The notes under the pieces were generated by a model that was given only the letters and a program-made list of their open reading frames with translations, was not told where the DNA came from and ran no database searches. A stretch of DNA of 64,000 bases from Sinorhizobium terangae (GTDB taxonomy: Bacteria; Pseudomonadota; Alphaproteobacteria; Rhizobiales; Rhizobiaceae). The DNA lies in contig NZ_CP121659.1 in assembly GCF_029714365.1 (NCBI RefSeq), positions 3,694,501-3,758,500 on the forward strand, given 5' to 3'. Below are positions 57,685 to 64,000 of this stretch, piece after piece; the first letter of the stretch is position 1; the number at the start of each line of letters is the position of its first letter. The translations under genes and the position numbers were made by a program.

Positions 57685-58635
57685 CTACGGCATGCCGCCG
57701 TTTCGTTGCGCCAGGAAGCGCAAGCGCTCGTAGATCAGGATGACAACGAGCGCCATGACGAACGGCACGAGGAGGTAGAGCAGTCGGAAGATCGCGAGTG
57801 CCGCCAGCACGCCGGCCGGATCCACCTCCGGCAGCGCCGCGATGAAGACGAGCTCGAGTACGCCGAGTCCGCCGGGCGCATGCGACAGCAGCGCTGCCGA
57901 GAAGGAGGCGAGAAAGATGCCGAGAATGACGATGTAGCCGGGATTGCCGACCTCTGGCAGTGCGAAATAGATGATGCCGGCGGCGCCGAGGAGTTCGACG
58001 GGACCTATCACCAACTGCCTGAGAACGATCGCGGGTCTTGGATAGTGAAGCTGGAACCAGCGCGTGCGGATCGGGCGAAGGCCGATCAGGCTGCCGAGCA
58101 CGTAAAGTCCGATGAGCACGAGGATGATGACCCCGGAGGTCAGCGACATCTCGATCGGCAGGAATTCCGCAAAGCGTTCGATGATGTCGGGCTTCGCCAA
58201 CAGAACGATGGCCGACAGCGTCAGCGTGCCGAGCGTGAAGGTGAAGGAGCAGAAGGCGACGAGGATGCCGACCTCGCCGGCCGTCAGTCCCTTCGACCGG
58301 TAGGCCCGGTAGCGCACCACGGCGCCTGAAAACACCGACGCGCCGAGATTGTGCGAGAGCGCGTAGGTCGTGAACGAGCAGACCGTAATGTACCAGATGG
58401 AAATGTGATGGTGGCCGAGATGATCGAGTGCGAGTTTGTCATAGGCGGCAAGTGCTGCGTAGGCGACGAGGGTCGCGCCGATGGCAAGCAGCCAGCTTCC
58501 GAGCGAGATCGCCTGGAAACTGGCGATGAACTCATCGACCGAAAGGCCTCGCAGTTCATGGTAGAGCGCATTGCCCGAAATCAGGATCGCCGCCAGTCCG
58601 ACGGCGGGCCAAAAATAGGCTTTTAACCTCTCCAT
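57685..58635 (-). CDS. MprF-like flippase-domain membrane protein (lysylphosphatidylglycerol synthase TM family)
   Basis: 316-aa polytopic protein with about eight helices of the UPF0104/LPG synthase transmembrane family. Features are AYRSKGLTAGEVGILVAFCSFT near residues 131-152 and SHAPGGLGVLELVF near 252-265. The catalytic C-terminal aminoacyl-transferase domain of full MprF/LpiA is absent, so lipid translocation rather than lysylation is the more likely role. The ATG at 58635 is preferred; the longer frame lacks conserved sequence. Confidence 0.82.
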   Translation of the reverse strand: MERLKAYFWPAVGLAAILISGNALYHELRGLSVDEFIASFQAISLGSWLLAIGATLVAYAALAAYDKLALDHLGHHHISIWYITVCSFTTYALSHNLGASVFSGAVVRYRAYRSKGLTAGEVGILVAFCSFTFTLGTLTLSAIVLLAKPDIIERFAEFLPIEMSLTSGVIILVLIGLYVLGSLIGLRPIRTRWFQLHYPRPAIVLRQLVIGPVELLGAAGIIYFALPEVGNPGYIVILGIFLASFSAALLSHAPGGLGVLELVFIAALPEVDPAGVLAALAIFRLLYLLVPFVMALVVILIYERLRFLAQRNGGMP

Positions 58636-58925
58636 GCCGGCGCCAGGGTGTTTCCGCGGGCGAGGTTGACAGGGGACCTTGGAGGACGGCGAAGTATGCC
58701 ATCCCTGTTCCGCATTCCAAAAGGGCCGCGTCCGCAACGCGATGTCTCGGTCGTCGACCTAGCCAACAGCCCATTTCCCCATTCTGATCGTTTTGAAAAG
58801 GGAAGCATCCTGCAGCCACGAGGTCAAGCAGCGATGACCGGATATCCGATGCTCATCCGGAAAGATGCAAGCGGGTCCAAGGCCAGGGATGTGTAAACGT
58901 GAAGGCATTGCGGGGTCCCCTTTGG
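58636..58925. other. Intergenic region without a supported gene
   Basis: About 290 bp between two minus-strand genes. Short open frames on both strands have no recognisable features or ribosome sites. It should contain the promoter of the MprF-like gene. Nothing further was seen. Confidence 0.5.
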
Positions 58926-58926
58926 C

Positions 58927-58955
58927 AAACCGTGGCGAAAGCTCCGCCACGGTTT
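58927..58955 (-). terminator. Hairpin after the M20 peptidase gene
   Basis: Perfect 11-bp stem AAACCGTGGCG / CGCCACGGTTT with a 7-nt loop, 12 bp downstream of the peptidase stop. The T residues are part of the stem and no longer T run follows, so termination strength is uncertain. Confidence 0.6.
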
Positions 58956-58966
58956 GAGAGAGGCAA

Positions 58967-60358
58967 TCAGGCGGCCAGCGCGTCGAGGATGCGGATCCAC
59001 GAGCGGATCCCCTTGTGAAAGGACGCGAGTTCGTATTTCTCGTTCGGTGAATGGATGCGGTCGTCGGAAAGGCCGAAGCCGACGAGCAGCGATTCGATGC
59101 CGAGCATTCGCTGGAAATCGCCAACGACCGGGATCGAACCGCCCATGCCGATGACGACCGCCGGTTTCGGCCATTCGTCGGAAAGCGCCATCTTCGCCGT
59201 GTTCAGCAAGGACGAATCATAGGGCAGGTGGATCGCCGGTGAGCCGCCATGGGCGTGGAACTCGACCGAGCAGTCCGCCGGCACCTTCGACCGCACATAG
59301 GCGCGGAAGGTCTCGCGGATTTTTGCCGGATCCTGATGGCCGACGAGCCGGAACGACACTTTGGCCGATGCCTGCGCCGCGATCACCGTCTTGAAGCCTT
59401 CGCCCGTATAGCCGCCGGTGATGCCGTTGACCTCGGCCGTCGGGCGCGCCCAGGTCAGTTCGAGCACGGAACGTCCCTTCTCGCCAGAGGGGATCGACAG
59501 ACCAATCTGGCCGAGGAATTTCTCGGCCGTCTGGCCGAGCGTGTCCCAGGACGCTTTGATCTGGGCGGGCGTCTCTTCAACGCCATCGTAGAAGTTTTCG
59601 AGCGTGATGCGGCCCGTCTCATCGTGAAGGCCGGCAAGAATATCGGTCAGGATGTGGATCGGGTTGGCTGCCGCGCCGCCGAAATAGCCCGAGTGCAGAT
59701 CGCGGTCCGCGGCCTTGATGACGATCTCCTCGCCGACGAGGCCGCGCAGGCCTGCGGAAATCGCCGGCGTCTCGCTGTCCCACATGCTCGTGTCGCAGAC
59801 GAGCGCATAGTCGGCCTTGAGCTCGGCGGCATTGGCCTGAAGGAAGGGCTTCAGCGACGGCGAGCCCGACTCTTCCTCGCCTTCGAAGAGAATGGTGATC
59901 CGGCAGGGAAGCGCGTCGTGGATTTCCTTGTAGGCGCGCACCGCTTCGAGGAAAGTCATCAACTGGCCCTTGTCGTCGGACGTGCCGCGGCCGGTGATGA
60001 CCTTACGCCCCGGCTCGATCTCCTTGATCGCCGGTTCGAAGGGAGGTGCGTCCCACAGGTTCAGAGGATCGACCGGCTGTACGTCGTAGTGGCCGTAGAA
60101 CAGCACGTGCGGAGCGTTGGCCTTTGCGCCGACGTGGTGGGCGACGACCATCGGATGGCCGGGCGTCTCGCGCACGGAGGCAGTGAAGCCGAGTCCGTTC
60201 AGTTCCGCGACCAGCCACTCGGCCGCCTTGCGGCACTCCGCCTTGAAGGCCGGGTCGGTGGAAATGGACTTGATGCGGACGAGGTCGAAAAGCCGGTTGA
60301 GGCTCTTCGGAAGGTTGGCGTCGGCGCGCTCCAGAACGGGAATGATATCTGCCATCAT
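58967..60358 (-). CDS. M20-family dipeptidase/metallohydrolase
   Basis: 463-aa di-zinc peptidase. Metal and catalytic motifs are intact: FYGHYDVQPVDPLNLW (about residues 87-102), GRGTSDDKGQLM (about 123-134) and FEGEEESGSPS (about 158-168) with the general base Glu. The overall sequence is of the M20.005-like dipeptidase type. Two adjacent ATGs are possible starts. It lies downstream of a MarR gene on the same strand with a 190-bp gap that holds no gene. Confidence 0.92.
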   Translation of the reverse strand: MMADIIPVLERADANLPKSLNRLFDLVRIKSISTDPAFKAECRKAAEWLVAELNGLGFTASVRETPGHPMVVAHHVGAKANAPHVLFYGHYDVQPVDPLNLWDAPPFEPAIKEIEPGRKVITGRGTSDDKGQLMTFLEAVRAYKEIHDALPCRITILFEGEEESGSPSLKPFLQANAAELKADYALVCDTSMWDSETPAISAGLRGLVGEEIVIKAADRDLHSGYFGGAAANPIHILTDILAGLHDETGRITLENFYDGVEETPAQIKASWDTLGQTAEKFLGQIGLSIPSGEKGRSVLELTWARPTAEVNGITGGYTGEGFKTVIAAQASAKVSFRLVGHQDPAKIRETFRAYVRSKVPADCSVEFHAHGGSPAIHLPYDSSLLNTAKMALSDEWPKPAVVIGMGGSIPVVGDFQRMLGIESLLVGFGLSDDRIHSPNEKYELASFHKGIRSWIRILDALAA

Positions 60359-60548
60359 GCGAATCCTTATGTGCGTTTCGCGCGGAACCTAGCCTATAAC
60401 CCCGAAAAAACGAAATCGGTTTCAGAGAAGGATTTTGTACATCTCAAGGTATTGCCGCGGCCATTTGGCTGCGCGGCGTGCTGAGAATCGACTGCGTGCG
60501 GCTTCAGGCTAAATCGTTGATCCAGCGATAAAGCTGTCCTTCGCGGGT

Positions 60549-60992
60549 TCAGGAAGCGTCGCCGTTGCGCGCGGTATTGGCGAGTGCCATGCGCATGAAT
60601 TCGAGCATCAGCTCCCGTTCGAAGCGGCGAAAGCCCGACAGCAGCGATTGCTCCGCCGCGATTGCCGCTTCCTTCGCCGCCGCTTCGATCTCTCTCGCCC
60701 GTTCCGTCAGGAAGATTTGTTGCGAGCGCCTGTCGCTCGGGTGCTTGCGGCGGGTGATGAGCCCGTCGCGCTCCATGCGCGCGAGCGTGTTGGCCACGGT
60801 CGCCTGCTCGATGTCCAGCCGAGCGAGGAGCTGCTTTTGCGTCAGGCCCTCCTCGGACCAGAGTTCAAGCAGAACCGGAAACTGGCCGGGCGCGAAGCCG
60901 AGCTTCTGGCCCCGCTCCTGCAGGGCGCGCGAAAAGCCTTTTGCCAGCAGGCTGGCCAGGTATGTCGCAGATTCCATACGATTGAAGGCCAT
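60549..60992 (-). CDS. MarR-family transcriptional regulator
   Basis: 147 aa with the winged helix region LTQKQLLARLDIEQATVANT (about residues 51-70) and a wing near RKHPSDRRSQQIFLTERA. The length and helix order are standard for MarR. In S. meliloti the gene on this side of the AbcR locus is also a marR type, which supports the assignment of the neighbouring sRNA. Its ligand and targets are unknown; M20 peptidase is the nearest co-directional gene. Confidence 0.9.
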   Translation of the reverse strand: MAFNRMESATYLASLLAKGFSRALQERGQKLGFAPGQFPVLLELWSEEGLTQKQLLARLDIEQATVANTLARMERDGLITRRKHPSDRRSQQIFLTERAREIEAAAKEAAIAAEQSLLSGFRRFERELMLEFMRMALANTARNGDAS

Positions 60993-61164
60993 GGCCTATG
61001 GGTACGCGTGAACCGGGGCGAAGACAAGTTACAAAGCCGGCGATGGAGCCGATTTACCCTGACTTCACAGGGATTTGAGCCCATGCGTGCCTCCATAAAT
61101 GGGGCGCCCGATTTAAGACGCGCGGCACTGTAGGCGGCGCGGAGGCGAGCGAAAACTGCGCAAC
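60993..61164. repeat. Intergenic segment with family C repeat remnant
   Basis: The 61109-61135 part (CCCGATTTAAGACGCGCGGC then ACTGTAG) matches the right end of the family C elements at 32313-32412 and 42100-42191. The rest is unassigned sequence with the promoter of the MarR gene on the minus strand. In S. meliloti a second AbcR gene would be expected about here; none is seen. Confidence 0.55.
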
Positions 61165-61290
61165 AAAAAACCGTCGCGGCGCGGAGGCGGCGCCGTGACG
61201 GCTCTTTGAAAGCAGGACAAAGGCCCGGAGAGGGGGATAAGGCCTTTGTCCACATCTGGTGCGGGCGGGGGACAGGCCAATCACCAGACG
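61165..61290 (-). ncRNA. abcR: AbcR-like trans-acting sRNA (alpha-r15 family)
   Basis: Minus strand, three hairpins. First: TCTGGTG/CACCAGA (61288-61255) with a loop holding CCCCCGCCC. Second: a perfect 11-bp GGACAAAGGCC/GGCCTTTGTCC (61251-61215) with loop TTATCCCCCTCTCCG. Third: terminator stem CCGTC-a-CGGCGC / GCGCCG-c-GACGG followed by six T (61202-61165). There is no protein gene to which this terminator could belong. In S. meliloti the Hfq-bound AbcR1 and AbcR2, which repress many ABC-transporter mRNAs, lie between polA and a marR gene on this strand. The 5' end is estimated. Confidence 0.82.
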
Positions 61291-61498
61291 ACGGCATCAT
61301 TGCAGTGCCGTTCGATAATAATTTGAGGAGCCAAATGTGGCTTTTCAAGGATTGTCCGACTGAATCGCACATTACAAATGTGTAACGTTTCCGTGAGCCT
61401 TCGGGCGGCGTCGGCGTCTGCTCGCGTTAGCTCGAGATAGGCACTGCCGGTGAAAACCGCAATGGACGTTTGCTTCACCCCGCGCTATCCATGGCCGC
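61291..61498. promoter_or_regulatory. Promoter region shared by the AbcR-like sRNA and polA
   Basis: 208 bp. On the minus strand CTTGAA (61349-61344) is followed 17 nt later by TCAAAT (61326-61321), and an AT-rich ATTATTATCG stretch precedes the sRNA. In S. meliloti abcR1 is activated by a LysR regulator (LsrB), so a weak core promoter would be expected. A direct ATTACAAATGTGTAACG inverted repeat lies near 61371-61387. The polA promoter must also lie here. Confidence 0.4.
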
Positions 61499-64000
61499 AT
61501 GAAAAACGGTGATCACCTCTTCCTCGTCGACGGCTCCGGCTTCATCTTCCGGGCCTTCCATGCCATCCCGCCGCTCAACCGCAAGTCCGACGGTCTTCCG
61601 GTCAATGCGGTTGCCGGCTTCTGCAACATGCTGTGGAAGCTCCTGACCGACGCGCGCGATACGTCGGTTGGGGTGGCGCCGACACATTTCGCGGTGATCT
61701 TCGACTATTCCTCGAAGACCTTCCGCAACGTGCTTTATGACCAGTACAAGGCGAACCGTACGGCGCCGCCCGAAGATCTGATCCCGCAGTTCGGGCTGAT
61801 CCGGCATGCGACCCGCGCCTTCAACCTGCCCTGCATCGAGAAGGAAGGCTATGAGGCGGACGACCTGATCGCGACCTACGCAAGGCTTGCGGAAGAAGCG
61901 GGTGCCGATGTCACGATCGTTTCCTCGGACAAGGACCTCATGCAGCTGGTGACGCCGAAGGTGTCGATGTATGACAGCATGAAGGACAAGCAGATCACGA
62001 TCCCCGAGGTGATCGAAAAATGGGGCGTGCCGCCGGAGAAGATGATCGACCTCCAGGCGATGACGGGCGATTCGACCGACAACGTGCCGGGGATCCACGG
62101 CATCGGACCGAAAACCGCTGCCCAACTGCTCGAAGAATACGGCGATCTCGATACGCTGCTTGCACGCGCCGGCGAGATCAAGCAGCAGAAGCGGCGCGAG
62201 AGCATCATCGCCAATGCCGACCTTGCGCGCCTTTCCCGCGAACTCGTGACCTTGAAGAACGATACCCCTCTCGACGTTCCGCTTGAGGATCTGAGACTCG
62301 AGCCGCAAAACGGCCCGAAGCTCATCGCCTTCCTGAAGACCATGGAATTCAACACGCTGACGCGCCGCGTCGCGGCGGCGACGGATACGGACGCCGAAGC
62401 AATTGAACCGGCCCATGTGCCGATCGAATGGGGCATCGAGGCGCACGGACCGGATCTCGATGTCGGCGAGGCCGCCGGCCCACCGCCGTCTGCCGAGTCC
62501 TCGAGCACCGCTCCGCCGCGCGGAACGGCGGCCAAGGCGGCCGTTTCCTTCGTTGCGGGCGCCGAGGATGCGGACGTCACCGGCGCGACGCCGCAGGGGC
62601 TTGCGCGGGCGCGCGCCGAATTCTTTGCCAAGGCTTCCTTCGATCGTTCCGGTTACGTCGCGATCCGCGATCTTGCGATGCTCGACCGATGGATCGCTGA
62701 TGCGCGCGATGCCGGCGTGGTTGGTTTCGACGTGGCAACGACATCGGCCGACGCCATGCAGGCGGATCTCGTCGGCTTTTCGCTGGCGATCGCCGATTAT
62801 CGCGACAATCCCTCCGGTGCGGAGATCCGGGCGGCTTACGTGCCGCTGATCCACAAGAATGGCGCCGGCGATCTGCTTGGCGGCGGTCTCCTCGAAAATC
62901 AGGTCCCCGTCCGCGAGGCGCTGAGCCGGCTAAAGGCTCTGCTCGAGGATCCGTCGGTGTTGAAGGTCGCACAGAACCTGAAGTTCGACTTTCTGTTGAT
63001 GAAGCGGCACGGCATCACCATGCAAAGCTTCGACGACACCATGTTGATGTCCTATGTCATAGATGCCGGCAACGGTGCTCATGGCATGGATTCCCTGTCC
63101 GAGCGGTGGCTCAATCACAAGCTGACGGCCTACAAGGACATCACCGGCAGCGGGCGGTCTTCGCTCACGTTCGATTTCGTCGATATCGACAGGGCGACTG
63201 CCTATGTGGCGGAAGAGGCAGACGTGACGCTGCGACTCTGGCACGTCCTGAAGCCGCAACTTTCCTCCAAGGGGCTGACGCGCGTCTATGAGCGGCTCGA
63301 AAGACCGCTGGTCGGCGTTCTTGCCCATATGGAGGAGCGCGGCATCACCGTCGATCGCCAGATTCTCTCGCGTCTCTCGGGAGAGCTTGCGCAGGGTGCT
63401 GCGGCGCTCGAGGACGAGATCTATCGCCTGGCCGGGGAAAACTTCACGATCGGCTCGCCAAAGCAGCTCGGCGACATTCTCTTCGGCAAAATGGGATTGC
63501 CGGGCGGCTCCAAAACCAAGACCGGCCAATGGTCGACTTCGGCGCAGGTTCTGGAGGAGCTTGCCGCCGAAGGCCATGAGCTGCCGCGCAAAATCGTCGA
63601 CTGGCGCCAGCTCACCAAACTGAAATCCACCTATACCGATGCGTTACCGGGTTTCGTGCATCCGGAAACACGGCGCGTACACACGTCCTATGCGCTGGCT
63701 GCGACGACCACAGGCCGTCTCTCTTCGGCCGACCCCAACCTGCAGAACATTCCGATCAGGACCGCCGAGGGCCGTAAGATCCGGACGGCCTTCATCGCGA
63801 CGCCGGGACACAAGCTGGTTTCTGCCGACTACAGCCAGATCGAGCTTCGGGTGCTCGCCCATGTGGCGGACATTCCGCAGCTCCGCCAAGCCTTCGCCGA
63901 CGGCGTCGACATCCACGCGATGACCGCGTCCGAAATGTTCGGGGTTCCCGTCGACGGCATGCCGGGCGAAATCCGCCGCCGCGCCAAGGCGATCAATTTC
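61499..64000 (+). CDS. polA: DNA polymerase I (5' part, runs off the window)
   Basis: 834 codons are visible, without stop. In order: 5' nuclease domain (residues 1 to about 290; FLVDGSGFIFRAFHA, EGYEADDLIATYA), an Ala/Pro-rich linker, the 3'-5' exonuclease domain (about 400-590), and the polymerase domain with motif A ADYSQIELRVLAH and the start of motif B RRRAKAINF. The exonuclease site keeps D411, D497 and Y569 (E. coli D355, D424, Y497) but has A413 where E. coli has E357, and E573 for D501. Polymerase residues seen are normal. Confidence 0.96.
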   Translation, partial: MKNGDHLFLVDGSGFIFRAFHAIPPLNRKSDGLPVNAVAGFCNMLWKLLTDARDTSVGVAPTHFAVIFDYSSKTFRNVLYDQYKANRTAPPEDLIPQFGLIRHATRAFNLPCIEKEGYEADDLIATYARLAEEAGADVTIVSSDKDLMQLVTPKVSMYDSMKDKQITIPEVIEKWGVPPEKMIDLQAMTGDSTDNVPGIHGIGPKTAAQLLEEYGDLDTLLARAGEIKQQKRRESIIANADLARLSRELVTLKNDTPLDVPLEDLRLEPQNGPKLIAFLKTMEFNTLTRRVAAATDTDAEAIEPAHVPIEWGIEAHGPDLDVGEAAGPPPSAESSSTAPPRGTAAKAAVSFVAGAEDADVTGATPQGLARARAEFFAKASFDRSGYVAIRDLAMLDRWIADARDAGVVGFDVATTSADAMQADLVGFSLAIADYRDNPSGAEIRAAYVPLIHKNGAGDLLGGGLLENQVPVREALSRLKALLEDPSVLKVAQNLKFDFLLMKRHGITMQSFDDTMLMSYVIDAGNGAHGMDSLSERWLNHKLTAYKDITGSGRSSLTFDFVDIDRATAYVAEEADVTLRLWHVLKPQLSSKGLTRVYERLERPLVGVLAHMEERGITVDRQILSRLSGELAQGAAALEDEIYRLAGENFTIGSPKQLGDILFGKMGLPGGSKTKTGQWSTSAQVLEELAAEGHELPRKIVDWRQLTKLKSTYTDALPGFVHPETRRVHTSYALAATTTGRLSSADPNLQNIPIRTAEGRKIRTAFIATPGHKLVSADYSQIELRVLAHVADIPQLRQAFADGVDIHAMTASEMFGVPVDGMPGEIRRRAKAINF

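Noticed and set aside
58648..58896. 82-codon open frame in the gap before the M20 peptidase
   Set aside because: No ribosome site, no recognisable domain, and the composition is not distinct from random open frames here.
59249..60484. Open frame of 411 codons on +
   Set aside because: It is antisense to the M20 peptidase gene with intact metal motifs.
61281..61478. 65-codon open frame on - near the AbcR-like sRNA
   Set aside because: It overlaps the sRNA 5' region and its promoter, and has no features; the RNA structure explains the region better.
61475..62854. Open frame of 459 codons on - across polA
   Set aside because: It is antisense to the 5' nuclease and exonuclease parts of polA, which carry clear motifs; the antisense product is Arg/His/Gly-rich without features.

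Overview
The window is a chromosomal segment of a Rhizobiaceae bacterium, most likely a Sinorhizobium/Ensifer species. The DNA is GC-rich and almost entirely coding. The gene order matches what is known around orfA-pit, dnaKJ and polA of S. meliloti. There is an AbcR-type small RNA between polA and a marR gene, an alpha-r14-type small RNA, and several families of rhizobial intergenic palindromic repeats. No phage, insertion sequence, CRISPR array, tRNA or rRNA was seen. The species call is an inference from gene content and layout, not a database match.

Layout. (1) 1-9833 is nucleoside uptake and salvage: an ABC importer (ATPase plus two permeases), cytidine deaminase, purine nucleoside phosphorylase and thymidine phosphorylase on +, converging on deoB-add-upp on -, with a small retropepsin-like protein between them. 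(2) 9969-22221 is a complete Flp/Tad (Cpa) pilus locus: two TadE-like pseudopilins and a lone secretin-N-domain protein on -, then two nearly identical Flp pilins, cpaA, cpaB, cpaC, cpaD, cpaE, cpaF, tadB and tadC on +, and a TadD lipoprotein on -. (3) 22353-32194 holds an M17 aminopeptidase, a MarR-NlpC/P60 pair, a GhrA-type reductase and a yejABEF peptide importer. (4) 32495-45145 is housekeeping metabolism and repair: mepA, mgsA, glk, an MsbA-like exporter, dapB, gpmA, an Ada-like methyltransferase, nth, a TetR/VOC pair with twin operators, adenosine kinase and a 2-hydroxyacid dehydrogenase. (5) 45363-55647 holds a GNAT acetyltransferase, a MoeB-like protein, recF, the orfA-pit phosphate uptake operon with a PHO box, dnaJ, dnaK and a class A penicillin-binding protein. 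(6) 55648-64000 holds an sRNA with three CCUCCUCCC loops, a DMT transporter, a secreted protein, an MprF-like membrane protein, an M20 peptidase, a MarR regulator, an AbcR-like sRNA and the 5' part of polA, which runs off the right edge.

The most interesting signals are mostly non-coding: the two pyrimidine-loop sRNAs within about 5.3 kb of each other, the PHO box in front of orfA-pit, the twin TetR operators, and the pilin duplication that includes its leader. On the protein side, PolA has changed two of the four acidic residues of its 3'-5' exonuclease site, and the MoeB-like protein has lost both zinc CxxC pairs.
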